Shown one piece after another: positions 10,549-22,323 of a DNA stretch of 64,000 nt. The stretch is from positions 920,501 to 984,500 of the forward strand of contig JAFFSR010000021.1 of NCBI GenBank assembly GCA_017163975.1, given 5' to 3'. The position numbers and the translations under genes were made by a program. The stretch's first letter is position 1. Every line of letters starts with the position of its first letter. Origin of the DNA: Anastatus disparis. Its lineage: Eukaryota > Arthropoda > Insecta > Hymenoptera > Eupelmidae. The notes below the pieces were generated by a model. The model did not search any database. It saw nothing but the letters and a program-made list of their open reading frames with translations, and was not told the origin of the DNA.

Positions 10549-11319
10549 TCAAATAAATCTTTTGTTGAATTTTTTCAAGTTGTCAAACCTGGATTCTTCT
10601 TCATCCAGAGTTTCAGCCTAAAATGAAAAAAAAAATTTTTAATAAATATTTAATTATTTTATGATGATAATAATATACGATTTCTAAATACTTACAGAAT
10701 AGGACATGTTAATGTCATCATCACTGTTGTCAACGACTTCTTTGTATAATTTGAGTAAGCGATTCGATGTAATCTGAAATCAAAGAAAAAAAAAATATAT
10801 TTAAAAAAACATTTGAATTATTATTTTATAACAGTATGTGAAAATACTTACAGCTTCTATCAGCAGTGTCACTGGTATAACCAAAGGATGCGTTTTCTTG
10901 GTGTGATTGGCTGAAAAAAAGAAAAAAATAATATAATAATAATTAAAAAAGATAATATCATTATTATAATTAATAAAAATAAAATTATACCTTTAGGTCA
11001 TAGGTCGCGTTGATTTCTCCGGGTGTTTTTACACGAAGCCTAGGATGATAACTCTGGTCTGAATGTGTTTTCTGAAAAAAAATAAATATTTGAAAAATGA
11101 TTTAAAATTTAAAAATATTTTAAAGTAAAACATATATACCCAGAAAGCATTATTTATCTTTAATTTCTTCGACTAAATTTTTCAATTGTAGCTTCCTTCG
11201 TTGTAAGCGCATTACGCGTCTTCGTACCTGAAAAAGAAAACGAAAATTAAATTTGAATTATAAATTTTATTTATAAAAAAGGAAAAATAACTTACCATGG
11301 TTTCTCTAAGATTTTCCAT
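10549..11319 (-). CDS. Possible small spliced gene or remnant, six short exons
   Basis: On the minus strand a series of short segments is bounded by good splice signals (TTTTTTCAG acceptors and GTAAGT or GTATAA donors). Proposed exons are 11319-11296, 11227-11140, 11071-10991, 10910-10852, 10773-10696 and 10617-10549. Exons 4 to 6 read through in one frame to a stop (ending DNLKKFNKRFI). Exon 1 plus 2 starts MENLRETM and then has a basic, coiled-coil-like run (RRRVMRLQRRKLQLKN), but a stop falls near the end of exon 2. Exons 3 and 4 do not join in frame. That could mean a pseudogene or a wrong splice choice. Function is unknown; exon 2 is reminiscent of coiled coils after THAP domains, which is only a weak resemblance. 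Confidence 0.35.
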
Positions 11320-12064
11320 TTTTGATGATTTAAAAAAAAAAAAAAAATTGGAGAAGAATTTAAAAATTACAACGATGTTGACTTGGCTACAGATGAGAGT
11401 ATAATTAATGAAAATAAAATTTTTTAAGAAAGATTCGAACATTGAAATATATAATGATGGTAAAAAAGATAGTGGGAGAAAAAAAAGTTGATGATACTCT
11501 TACATCTGGTATTTATTGTATACAATTTGCTGGTTATATTTAAAAGTAACTTTTCGAAATATATATTTTTATGAATTCGAGTTTATCCTGTAAAGAAATT
11601 TTTTATTATTATTAGGATAGAGGGTTAGAAATACAAATAAAAAGTCACAAGATCTTGAACATTTTGTATTTATTTTAAACAATACAGTTTCGTCGTACAA
11701 AATTAAATACAGTAACTACCGCCTATGATATTTTTATTTAAAAAATGGGTTAATATGTTACATCGAATAATGTTTTTTTTAATGTTTTTAGCTAATCGAT
11801 TAAAATAGTATGAAATTATTGTGTCGTTTTCTTGTAAATTATTAGTAAACAATATACAAAAACTTTGTAATGAATTGAATTGACACATATAATGTAAAAA
11901 TACAACACAGTAATAACTGCAAACTGTAGACTCTGGTTGTTGTAAACATTTGGTATTCCAGGTATATTTTCTGCAATTCCTCTTTAAAGCTCTTCGAAAA
12001 TACGGTGATTGAAAAATCCTACCAACCAAAATTCCTACCTAAGATTGTTTTATTTATTATATCA

Positions 12065-12103
<39 letters not shown>

Positions 12104-12292
12104 TATTTTTTTTATCACTGGTAGCACGGTTAACCCTATTCAGACCCTTAAGGCGACCAAAATTAAGATCATTGTGCACCTTTGCTCGTGTCGTTTTCGT
12201 CTCTATTTGAAGTATCTAGAGACATGAATTAGCTCGTTAGTGACCCGTTTTTTTTCTCGTTCTTATATTAATATAAAATAATTAAATACAAA
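11320..12292. other. No gene supported; TA microsatellite and leader of element C
   Basis: The stretch is AT-rich. A minus-strand open frame at 11703-12029 has no recognisable domain and low-complexity flanks. A short (TA)n run lies at about 12071-12098. From about 12100 the sequence becomes less AT-rich and probably is the 5' leader of the gag at 12293. I could not find a 5' LTR for that element here. Confidence 0.4.
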
Positions 12293-14859
12293 ATGAAAAT
12301 CGACGCGACCACGAGCAAAAAGAATCAAGGTTGGAAAGGTCTTCTTAAAGAGAATAGGGATCTGAGAAAATTAGCCAGGTGTATAAGAGCACTGCAGCCA
12401 AAGGAGTTAATAGAACAGTTAGACCGAAGGGACCTTAGTACTCATGGAGACATAGACATTTTGAAAGAAAGACTGATAAGGTACAACATTAGTAAGTGTT
12501 AACCAGAAATTACGTAGACGTTAGGAAAAAGAGAGGCCGACCACCCAAGAAAGTATCAAAAGAAAAAGCTACGGAATCGGAGGCGTGGGAAACCAGTTCA
12601 CAAAGTGAGCTTGATGTTTTGGAGAAAAGAGTTATTGATATTCATAGCCCAAGCACCAGCGCAACAGGACAAATAATACCTCTGCCAATGAATGTGACAC
12701 CTTCAGCGAACTTGGGACGAACAACGGTCACCCTTAAAGCATCTTTGGCTAAGTTGGCTATAATACCTTGATTACAAGAATTTTTGAGGAGAGCAGACTT
12801 TGAAGTGGCAATGACGTCACAATATACAACTACTCCACAAAGCAGTATGATATCGCCGGATTCTATTAACCCAGGAATACAGGGTCAAGACAAAACAACG
12901 AGAAATAATGAGCAAATAGAGGTAACAGAAGAGCAAAATGAGAACCAAGGAACGGAGAACCTTAATAGAAGAACAACACCACCAAGACAGATAGCGCACG
13001 CTAGTAGACAGCAGAGACCTCCGCCGCGACCTCAACAAGAACCAATGGATTCCGATAATGTGATGAAAGAAACGTACGAGTACTTACTAAGGATGATGCA
13101 GAGAAATAGATTAAACAGCGAAACACCTAAGAGAAGAGAGCGAACGAAGTCAAACATAGATAAGGGTTTACAACAGAAAATAAGAAGAGTTACGGAGCAG
13201 TTAGCGAGAGAGACAACGCGTAACAAATCAGATACAGAAATATCTAGTAACTCAACAAACAGTCGTCATAGAAGACAGGATTATCAAGATTATAGAGAAG
13301 AAGATGAAACTTCAAGTGAGAGCTCAAGTTACGAATCTAGCGATAGTGATGAGGACCCTACGCCGCCAAAAGATAAATATACAAGCAAGAAAAAAAAGTG
13401 TCATTTCAAGAAACGGCCGTCAGACTCGGACACATACAGCAGTGATAGCGACGCGCCGACCAGAAGACACAAAAAGAAGAGTGAATGTAAGAAGAGTTCA
13501 CATGAACGTAGTGGAGAAAGATGCGTTAGAATTCTAAAAGACTGGAACCTGAAGTTCTCAGGTGAAGGCAAAGAAGGGCCAGAAGACTTTCTAAGACGAT
13601 TAGGTAAGTGCGAAAAGAATTCAGAATTAAAAACTGAAGAAATTCTGAATGCACTACCTTCAGTCCTGTCAGAATCAGCAAGCAGATGATTCGATGGCGC
13701 TGAAAAAGAGATTCATACTTGGAAAGAGTTTGAGAAAGCTTTTAGACATAGATTTGTTGGTGAGTTATATAAAGAAGATATCTGAGAAGAATTGAGAGCA
13801 AGGACACAAGCAAGACGAAAATTAATTACTATCTACCTCGATTGTGTAAAAATAATAATTGGACATTTCAAGCGACCACCGTCGCTCAGAAGCCAATTAG
13901 ACGTAGTGTATTGTAATTTGCTGCCAGAATATAGAAAACATATGGCAGATAAAACAATAGATTCCTTTAGCGCAATCGAGAAGTACGGACACCGGTTGGA
14001 GCGACAGAAAGACTTAGATAAGCGCTACACACCACCACCACCACCAAAAGAGTCTTCTAAAATACCTGCTGCTGCTTATAAGGGCGCAATAAGACAGAAT
14101 AAAGTGGCTGCGGTTAAACAAGAGAGTGAAAGCGAAGAAGAAATAGAAAATAAGAGTGTAAAAAAAGGTGGAGAGCAAAGGAAGGCGAAAAACAGAACGA
14201 AGAAAACAAGCGTAAAAAAGGAACCTATAGCAGCAGTACAAGCAACAGAGATTAACGCAAGCATTCCCACCGAACAGCCAAGAGCAGACCAATCATTTAT
14301 AAGACCACCAACGACCTATGCGACAGTAACAGCAAATAACGCAGCACCGAATGCGGTGGAAAATGCTTATAGGCAAAATTATTATCCAATGGCTCAGACA
14401 TCACAAGCTTGGTCGAATCAAAGACAGTATCGACCAAACACACCTCCAATGCAAAGAAGGTGGGATAATAATCCAGCAAATAGGAATTATTCGTCGCGAC
14501 CGTGGGGCAATAATAGACCAGCGAGAAACCCACAAGGGGAAAGACGCGTACCACCAGCAAATGGTTCACCATTCTATGGACCATGTTACACATGTCAAAG
14601 AGTGGGACATAGAGCGTCAAAGTGTCCACAACGAACATGCTACTCGTGTGGTGTCATAGGTCATAGTGCAAACGAGTGTCCAAATAAAATGGCCAAGATA
14701 AGTTGTCAGGTGTGTGGACAACAGGGTACAGTATTCAAAAACTGCAACAACTGTGCACAGCTAAGAGCAAGTTTGGAAACGGGAAAAAGGGGGAGCAGAA
14801 TCAAGAGCTGTTCCCCCAGACAAGCAGCGCCGCGACCCAGAGCCAATAAAAGGAAGTGA
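12293..14859 (+). pseudogene. Gag polyprotein of element C (SAP-like, AT-hook, zinc knuckles)
   Basis: This nucleocapsid/capsid precursor would package the element's RNA. From the N-terminus: a SAP-like helix-turn-helix (LQPKELIEQLDRRDLSTHGD, near residue 35), a frame change at about 12496, an AT-hook (KKRGRPPKK, near 12523), and a long Ser/Arg/Glu-rich linker. A Retrotrans_gag capsid core follows (WNLKFSGEGKEGPEDFLRRL, about 13540-13750). Next come a Pro run and Lys/Glu-rich linker, then three zinc knuckles: CYTCQRVGHRASKC, CYSCGVIGHSANEC and a third, degenerate CQVCGQQGTVFKNC that lacks the His. Stops fall near 12771, 13689 and 13783. SAP and AT-hook both suggest DNA or chromatin binding, unusual for a Gag. 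Confidence 0.75.
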
Positions 14860-15259
14860 GCAAATTAAAGCGAGAGAGAGCAATAGAGGAGCAATACCTA
14901 AGAGTAAAGAGCAAATAAAGAAGAGTGAAAATTTAATAGTAAAGAGTAAAGAAACAAGAGAGCAAACAGATAAGAGAGATAAAACAATAGAAAAAGAGTA
15001 TGAGGATAAAGAAATTAAGAGCGAACTAAAAAGAAAAAGAGTGAGTACAGAGGCTAGGGAGGGAATCACTAATTCTAAATTGCAAAATATTAAAGGAGCA
15101 AATACTCAAACAATTGCATTGCAAGCAAAGAGTAACGCTCCATCGATGTATGCATGGCCAAGCTTAGAGCAGTTACCAGGAAGTGCAGAAAACCAATGGA
15201 AAGACATTTAAGAACCAGCGACCGCTCAGTTCGATCAAACGTCGATTAATACAAAAGCT

Positions 15260-16030
15260 TTGGAAAACGCAAGACTTGCGACGCCAGATGAAGTGAGGAA
15301 CATAGTTAACAAATTAATAGTTGACGCGTTTCCAAAATCTGACGAAGAAGCATATAATCAAAGCGACCGTATAACAAATCAGACAAAAGAAGAGAATACA
15401 GAGCAAATCAACGGAACTATAAGATCGGAATTCCATAAAGATTCTGCACATGGTGATTTACTCCGTAACGGCCAAGATAAAGAGAGAGCAAATATACAGA
15501 GAAACAAAAGAATGAATACAACAAAAGCGAAAGAGAATAAGAGTCAAACAGAGATAGACGGAAAGGAACAAATAGAGACAAACAGAAAAGAACAAACAGG
15601 TATAGAGCACCATCAAGAGAGAGTAAAAACAGATCAAAATATAGGGAACAATGATTTTATAGGAAGCCCAGTCGCCGCAATCAGGAGTGAAAAAAGACAT
15701 ATGCTCAACGTTGTCATCGGAGGACGTTGCAGAAAAGCTTTATTCGACTCAGGTGCGACCGTATCAATAGTAGGAGCAGAAATTGCACAACAGTTCAAAG
15801 GTAGGTTAGAACCTGCTCAAACCAGAATTTATGGTGCTATAGGAGGACATGTGCGACCACTAGGAACTCTAAAACTAAAATTAGATGTTGATGGTCATGT
15901 ACACACTCTACCAGTTAGAGCAATAAAAGAACTGGATCAGGAAATGGTTTTAGGAATGGATTTCTGCAATCTATGGGACGTTGATACACGACTGACAAGA
16001 GGATTATGGAGAGTGCATGAAGGAGAGTGA
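15260..16030 (+). pseudogene. Retropepsin of element C
   Basis: A 256-residue open frame ends in a retroviral-type aspartic protease. ALFDSGATVSIVG holds the catalytic Asp (DSG form), the IYGAIGGHVRPLG region is the flap, and MVLGMDFCNLW is the ILG-like second signature. The first 150 residues are a hydrophilic Lys/Glu/Gln-rich linker between Gag and the protease. It probably depended on frameshift or readthrough from gag, which ends about 400 bases upstream. The segment 14860-15259 is the same type of linker with broken frames. Confidence 0.8.
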
Positions 16031-16063
16031 CATAAATTCCACGATGAAGATGGAAATGAAGAA

Positions 16064-16601
16064 GTGCAGTTATTTGGAGAATGCGCAAAAATTAGTGAAA
16101 TTAATAATACCCAGAGAAAGAAGATTAATAAACTAGTATTACAAGATGCTCATCATGCACCCTCCATGGGAGATTTAGGGGTGGGAAAGTCTTACGATAA
16201 AATCGTAAGTATTATTGGCCAGGTAGAAATAAAAGCGACCAAATCGATAGTAAAAATAGACCAAGAAATATGCATAAACAGGATGAAGAGGTTAGATGCA
16301 TTAAGAGAGTTAGTGACTAAATTTATAAATGATAATCAAGAGAAGCAAGAAAATAGATATAATAAAGGGAAACGCGACGTTAGGTTTTACGTGGGAGATT
16401 TAGTAATGCGACGCGCTTACGTGTTATCAAATGCAGCACAACGTTTTTCCGCGAAACTAGCACCTAAAACTAGGACCATATAAAATCTTAGAGGTGAAAT
16501 CACCTACGGTTTATATAGTAGAGACGGGAACGAATAAGCAAATAGCGAAGGCACACGTAAACGATCTAAAACGATATATACCACCGCGAAACCCCAAATA
16601 A
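16064..16601 (+). pseudogene. Collapsed pol remnant of element C (integrase ends only)
   Basis: The first part is the linker after protease. Near 16140 it jumps to DAHHAPSMGDLGVGKSYDKI, the first half (HxxxH side) of an integrase zinc domain. Near 16230 it jumps again to the integrase C-terminal domain (RYNKGKRDVRFYVGDLVMRR), ending near 16601 after a one-base shift near 16475 (tail HVNDLKRYIPPR). RT, RNase H and the integrase DDE core are therefore missing through two internal deletions. The two breaks look clean, so the element may have survived as a non-autonomous, Gag-plus-protease unit. Confidence 0.7.
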
Positions 16602-16884
16602 TGTAAAATTTAAAACAAGCTAAAATTTTAACAAACAAGCGACCACCAGGCACCACAGTAGAATTAAATTTATAAATATAGAATGTGTTAAAATTGGAAG
16701 TTCTTTTTAGTGTGATAAAATGAGTGATAGGATAAAACTGTAAAATTTTTTTTAGCGTAGATAAGGCGATATAGGATAGGTTAACGAGCGAACTATATTT
16801 AAATTAGGATTAGAAAAAGCGATATAATTAACAGTATAATCAGCGATAGGAGCAAATTAAACGGTCCACTGCGTGTCCCGCTTA

Positions 16885-16900
16885 AGAGAGGGGGAATTAG
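16885..16900 (+). promoter_or_regulatory. Polypurine tract of element C
   Basis: The run AGAGAGGGGGAATTAG sits directly before a sequence with LTR-like TG start (TGATGTATAAAATACATCA). It is the expected primer for plus-strand DNA synthesis. Confidence 0.65.
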
Positions 16901-19382
16901 TGATGTATAAAATACATCATAAGAAGTAAAATTTAAATAGATTAGTTATTAAGTATAAAAAGCGAAATTATAACAAGCGAGCGCACTTATTTTTTTAATT
17001 CATAAATCTTATGTTTTATTTTTGTAACGTTTTTTTTTTAAAATGATTTTTCTTAAGCGTAAGAAATTGACAGATGTAAAGGAGAGTCGAGAAAACTGCA
17101 GGGAAAAACCAGAAATAAAAATAAAGTAATTAATAGTTATTTAAAGAAAAAAAATATTCATCGTAAACTAAGAGTAAGAGCAGACGCAAAGACAGAAGCA
17201 CAGCAAGAAGGATCAGCTGTAATGATGTACATAAGTGAGAAAGAGAAAGAAGATTATGATCATGCGTGCGGCAAATGAAAAAGGCTTTAGGAACACGACG
17301 CGTATATATACACATAATAGATGCACCAGAAACTCAGGATTAACGTCCACGAGAAACATTTAATAAACGAATCATGTGGAGTTACAACGAAGCGGCAACA
17401 CGAAATTGGAAGCGACGCGACGTAGCAGAAACTGTCATAGCGACAGTATAACAGCGAGAAGGATAGATAGCACAAACGCATTCAGGCTCAACACACAAGA
17501 GGAACAGTCTGTACAGAAAATACATATGTATATATATATATATATATACACGCATACTTAGATATTTCAACGCCGCGCCATGTAGCTGTATATACACATG
17601 TAAAATCGACCAATGAGGAACAGCTATGAGTAGAAATCTTCGATAATCGATGTTTCTACTGCGTGAAGCAACATGGCAACTTCGAATACAGTATAAAAAT
17701 TTACAAGAGTAGTAGAGATAGAAGATCTGCGACCAAGAGTCGATTAAGCTGTCGATAGCGACTCATAACTGAAGAGATCAAAGTAGAAACTAAAACGCGG
17801 CGAGAAATAAGGATAGAAAATGAAGAGTAGCTAGGTGCGACAGAGATGGATAACAGAGCGAAGGGGAATGTAATTTCCTTCTTCTTGAAAGAGATGATTC
17901 TGGGATCAGCACTCGTTGAATACACTCGAGTAAAGTTGGAACTCATCTTTTTTGTTGAATATTATCAGTGAAGCTAAGGAGTAAAAAGAGAAACGAGAGC
18001 AGAGAAGTCGTGGGCTAGATGAAAGGAAAAAGAGAAGTAAAGGGAAAGAAAGAAGGCTGCGGTGAGACATCTCCAGAGACGACGACTCAGCGACCGGGTG
18101 CGACCATCTCTTGGAACCAACATCGTTTTCGTTCTTTCGATCACGCCATTTTCTTCTTCGACCAGCGTCACGTTCTTTTTTTCATTTTCAACTACTGAGA
18201 GGGAATCTGCGGCAAAGCAACTGTAAATGGAATTCTACCAGCGGGTTAACAAGTAAGAAATAGTATTTTCTAATTCTGTTGGTTTTCCTCGATACCTTTC
18301 TCGGTTCTCCTTAAGAGATATATTTTTGTGTTATTACCTTAATATGATAGAGTTTCTTGATTCTGATCGTGAGTAAATTAGAATTAGAATCAGTGTGGTT
18401 TAGTGAAAATACAAATAAAGACATTGAAAATAAAATGAGTGTAAATTAAAAAAGGAAAGAGAAAGCCACGTGCAAAGGCGCTTGTTCTCTAAATTAAACG
18501 CGAGAATCGTGAATAGTCGAATTAAATAAAAGTTATTCTCATAGTTCTATATATATTATTCAATTGCTAAAATTGTTATATATATCAACCTATATTATTG
18601 TGAGTAAGGAGATAGTTAAATAGTGAGAAAGAAACGACGCGGCGTCCGTTGTTACAGGATTGCGAGCGAGATAGCTATACGTAGTTATTAATTAATATCT
18701 AAAGTTCTTATTTATTTGATATGGAGTAGTGCGAGCGATATTAATATTATTTCCTTAAAATTTTATTGAATTGCGAATTGTAAGTGTTGGGTTGTGCGAC
18801 TGCGCGGTAAGGAAATCGGAAGACGCGTAATTTAAGTTATAAATAATTATTCTTTATACAGTATTAACCTAAAGGTGATTAAAACGATTGCACGTGTAAC
18901 AGAATTATAAATTCTTGGTCTTCCGCACATGGGCACAGCCTAAGTGTAGTAAAGCAAGCAGAGCGGCGTTTCCCTTCTTGTTTTTTTTTATTGTGATGTA
19001 TAAACGAAGTTTTCTTTAAATTAATAATGTAAGAAGTTTAAAATTAAAGTTAAATAGAGGGCCAACTGCTTATTTTTACTTTTCCTCTTTTCAGGACAAG
19101 AATTATAAGTTGAAGAAAATTAATTATATTATTCATTTTTCTTAAATAATTAGAGTCATTTAATATCAATAGTATTTTTTTTATTGTAAATTTAAAATTT
19201 GATTGCTTTTATATATTAAAAATTGCACTTTTTAACTTCTTAGTTTTTCTTACTAAATCATAAATTATATTGAAATTCTTTTGGACCAATCTGATCGTTA
19301 GAACCAGCCTGCAACCCGAGGCAGGCCAGTAAGTATTGACCCCCTCTGCAGTTGCTCTACCCAGCTAGCTGAGCAGGGTTCA
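16901..19382 (+). repeat. Probable long LTR of element C (about 2.5 kb)
   Basis: It starts with the palindromic TGATGTATAAAATACATCA just after the polypurine tract, and ends ...AGCAGGGTTCA just before a primer-binding-like site. No convincing gene lies inside; open frames here are shadows in purine-rich sequence. A second TGATGTATAAA at 18994 is an alternative LTR start, which would give an LTR of only about 390 bp. No partner LTR is in the window, so length and identity are inferred from the two flanking signals only. Confidence 0.4.
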
Positions 19383-19383
19383 C

Positions 19384-19393
19384 TGGCGCCCAA
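19384..19393 (+). other. tRNA-Lys-type primer binding site
   Basis: TGGCGCCCAA, one base after the LTR-like end, matches the primer site used by gypsy-type and retroviral elements primed by tRNA-Lys. A splice-donor-like AGGTAAGT follows near 19420. Because a primer site belongs after a 5' LTR, this suggests the LTR here is followed by the start of another internal region, cut off at the Polinton capsid gene near 19475. Confidence 0.55.
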
Positions 19394-19403
19394 TTAAAAA
19401 TAA

Positions 19404-20700
19404 TTATAAATTTTGTGGACCCAGGTAAGTTCGTGGCATCGGGGATTCACTCGGAGGTCTGGGGAATTTGCTACGTAACAAGTTAAAGTCAACCATAACT
19501 TGTCTTGAAGAGTCAATCTCTAATACATTATCGTATTCTGAGTAAATTATACAGTTTATCGTTTTGGTAAGAGCTGTTTTGAAATGCACTTATATGCGTA
19601 TAGAGACGTGACGAACGAGGTTCTAATGATTGCAAAAATTTGCTGATAAATCGGGTGTCAAATCAAAAGTGAAAAGGCAGTATCCGTCGGGATAACTTGT
19701 ACGTGTAATCTGGTTATCTTCATTCGCAAAGTGTATGCCAGTTCCAGAGAAAAGCGTGTGATAAACGTCAACGTAAAGCTTATTATTACCAGTAAAAATA
19801 GGTTGTAATGGTCTACTCGGAACGGTTACACCGTCGATATATAAAGACAAAAAATTTATGTTAAAATGTTCAAAATCAAATAGATTCAATGTATGATCCC
19901 CGTTAAATGCTCGATTATCTACAAAACCTAAAATTATTCTTTTAGGTATTTGTCCTAATATAACATTGTCAAGTGTATCACTTAAAATACAAGCAGGCAT
20001 TGTTATAGATTTTACTTCTACTCTTGTCAAAGGATATTTAGCTGTTGTTTTTGAAAGTGCATTCGCATGAGCTAATAGAATATTGGGGCTTAATTTTACA
20101 CGTCTTACGAGAAGCGTAGCCCTAACGATGTGAATACTGAAATTTTCGTCATTCGATGAGTCCATAAGACAAAAAGCGTCTTTGGATCTTACGAATCGTA
20201 ATCTTATTTCTACGCCATTTAAAAGATGACAATCTTGGTTAAATAAATCACAATGCAGGCGACCGAGTAGATCAACTATTTTACCACCGTAAGTATGTTT
20301 GCAACGTTCTACTAGACCCTTATTACATTCAGCCTGCAAAGCATCTGATTTTGCATTCATTTTACCTGCAGTGTCTGTATACCACAGAGAGATAGTTAAT
20401 TATGTATCTTTAGCTGCACGCCCATAATTTAAAAGAGATTCTATATATGCGATACTAATTTATTATTACATGATACATCTACTTGTTGAAATAAACTATG
20501 TAATATATAATTTACAGGCCCGACTTTTTCGTTATTCTCAGCATCTTTCGGTGGTATTTAGATGCGTAAGCTCAACATAGTATGAGCAAGATCGATGTAA
20601 CTCTCTCCACTGCTAGATATTACAAATTCTAAAGGTGCATTGTCGTTTAGCGATGATACGGGCTTATAATGTACTATTTCATTTGATTCAAAGCCATGAT
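19404..20700 (-). pseudogene. MCP: Polinton major capsid protein (double jelly-roll)
   Basis: This forms the hexameric building block of the predicted icosahedral capsid. The longest open stretch (20360-19623) contains highly conserved family strings such as KIVDLLGRLHCDLFNQD, ANALSKTTAKYPLTRVEVKS, LFSGTGIHFANE and CLFTFDLTPDLSANF. The N-terminal part is readable but frame-broken at about 20700-20361 (KPVSSLNDNAPLEFVI, GPVNYILHSLFQQVDV). The C-terminal part continues in the same frame past two stops near 19621 and 19593 (FKTALTKTINCIIYSEYDNV). Beyond about 19475 the frame runs into unrelated Gypsy leader sequence. PX-like gene fragments lie directly upstream, as in other Polintons. Confidence 0.92.
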
Positions 20701-21089
20701 GTTTTTAAGTTAAAAATATCATTTGACTTTTGCCTGCGTGAAATTTTTTTCTTACGACGGCGAACAGCGGTTTTCTGTTTTCTCTTAATTACACCGTTCG
20801 AGCGACGTCTCTTTTTTCTATTACCTACTGAAGTTTTTTTCTCCTTTTGCCACTTTTTCTTTTTCTTTTTTTTTCTCTTTTTTGCTAATGAGTTTGCGAT
20901 GCTTTCAATCGAATGTCGCTTCAAAGACTGTATTGTTGAATTGAAAACAGGATTTTTATATCCTGACCCGCTCATTGACATTTTGTTAATTTTATTTTTT
21001 GCTTTTTCTCTTAAATTATCATTTGATTCTGTAAATCGATTTTTTATAGATTCTTTAAAACTAATATTATCGCCTATATCTTCAAGTAC
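20688..21089 (-). pseudogene. Polinton PX-like basic core protein, C-terminal piece
   Basis: The piece encodes NISFKESIKNRFTESNDNL, then GSGYKN and an extremely Lys/Arg-rich tail (KKRKKKKKKKWQKEKK, RRRKKKISRRQKS). Polinton PX-like minor virion proteins share this layout: an amphipathic middle, a GSGY motif and a basic, DNA-condensing tail. It lies just upstream of the major capsid gene on the same strand. The gene is cut by a hAT-like MITE at 21090-21438 and again by element B; other pieces are at 21447-21585 and 35157-35208. Confidence 0.75.
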
Positions 21090-21438
21090 CAGCGATGCCG
21101 AAAGTGGCAGAGTCAGAGAGGGAAATTCAAAAATGTGTAAAAAAAAAAGTATTGAAATAAATAGTTTTCAAAATTTGATAATTAATAAATAATTCTAAAA
21201 AACAAAGTTACTATAACAAAATAATTTTTTTTCTATTTTTTACATTTTTTTGAGTTTAACAAAATTTGGTTAAACTCAAAAAAATGTAAAAAATAGAAAA
21301 AAAATTATTTTGCTATAGTAACTTTGTTTTTTAGAATTATTTATTAATTATCAAATTTTAAGAACTATTTATTTTAATACTTTTTTTTTATACATTTTTG
21401 AATTTCCATCTCTGACTCTGCCACTTTCGGCATCGCTG
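21090..21438. mobile_element. hAT-like palindromic MITE (349 bp)
   Basis: The termini are CAGCGATGCCGAAAGTGGCA and its reverse complement, fitting the CAGNG start of hAT elements. It is flanked by an exact 8-bp direct repeat TCAAGTAC (21082-21089 and 21439-21446), the hAT target-duplication length. Nearly the entire element is inverted repeat. The two sides of the insertion both encode the PX-like protein, so this is a clear gene interruption. It has no coding capacity. Confidence 0.93.
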
Positions 21439-21446
21439 TCAAGTAC

Positions 21447-21585
21447 TCTTATTTCACCACACAGAGCTTCTTCACTAACTACTCTCAACCCTTTCGATAC
21501 AAAAGGTAAAATAGTTCTGGCCAGAGCTGAAAAAAAACTTCCTAGACCTGAACCGCGCTGCCAGCACGAACCGGCAAAAACGTTG
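21447..21585 (-). pseudogene. Polinton PX-like core protein, middle piece
   Basis: It encodes NVFAGSCWQRGSGLGSFFSA followed by a hydrophobic/amphipathic stretch (LARTILPFVSKGLRVVSEEAL). The GSGLGSFF region with a following amphipathic helix is typical for PX-like and adenovirus pX/pVI-like core or membrane-active proteins. It is limited on one side by the hAT-like MITE and on the other by the LTR of element B. With target duplications discounted, both junctions keep the reading frame. Confidence 0.75.
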
Positions 21586-21667
21586 CGTATGTTAAGTCCT
21601 GGCTTTACACCAGGACGGAGTTAATGATTGATTATGTTGATGTTATGAGAAAAATATATTTTATTAA

Positions 21668-22319
21668 GGGAGTTGTCTTGGTACAGTACGTATCAAAAAT
21701 ATTCAGTGCCCCGTGCGAACTTATACTTTCTAAATAGCGTCTCCCTTCTTTAACGCTTTTAACACCGACCTGTACACACATACATAGCAGCATTCTATTA
21801 CAGCTCATACGTGTGCACGCGCACCCACTTGTGCGAGGGAAGGTTGTCAACGTGACAACATCGCCTGATTGTCAACAGCAGTCTTCTTATTTCTCCAGCT
21901 CCGTGGTATAGTTTAAACTATGTATGTATATAGCGCAACGTTGCCAAACGTTCCCTTTCCTTTAACATGCTGTACGCAATCTCAAGTTATTTTTAAAGTT
22001 TACAATTGAATATTTTAAAAACTATCTGGTAAATGTTATTGAAATTGATAAATATGATAAATTATATATTAGATTATATCATATTAATTTTTCAAAGACT
22101 TTCGTTAGAAATTTTTTAGTACAATGACTGATTTACGAATTTTCTTACATGTGCTCTCATAAGGCTGCGTGTTGAAGTACACATTTTTAATGATTAATTA
22201 CTTAAAATATTGACGGTAAAATTCTCTGAAATTTTCAGAATTAATTCATCCTACTTTACTTCAACTATGTTCAAAATTTCAGAAAGATTCGTTAGAAGTC
22301 AATTTGCAAGACAACTCCC
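21668..22319. mobile_element. TTAA-flanked MITE, family 2 (652 bp)
   Basis: The terminal inverted repeat is GGGAGTTGTCTTG / CAAGACAACTCCC. TTAA lies at 21664-21667 and 22320-22323. Only the ends are inverted repeats; the middle is AT-rich with no coding potential. It shares its right TTAA with the element that follows. Confidence 0.9.
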
Positions 22320-22323
22320 TTAA

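Larger units (their letters stand above)
12293..19393 (+). mobile_element. Ty3/Gypsy-like LTR element C, internally deleted
   Basis: Gag (12293-14859), protease (15260-16030) and a collapsed pol remnant (16064-16590) are followed by a purine tract and a probable LTR (16901-19382). RT and RNase H are missing altogether, and only two pieces of integrase remain, so it could only move with help from another element. The coding part is notably less AT-rich than elements A and B, pointing to a different lineage or a younger age. Gag and protease still have long frames, with a handful of stops. Confidence 0.75.

Noticed and set aside
12817..15069. Minus-strand ORFs opposite gag of element C
   Set aside because: Shadow frames of the Arg/Glu/Lys-rich Gag coding strand.
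17130..18171. Minus-strand ORFs in the probable LTR of element C
   Set aside because: Leu/Ser-rich frames opposite purine-rich sequence; no domain, no starts in good context.
20635..21192. 185-residue plus-strand ORF
   Set aside because: It is antisense to the basic PX-like gene (Lys runs read as Phe on the other strand) and crosses into the hAT-like MITE.
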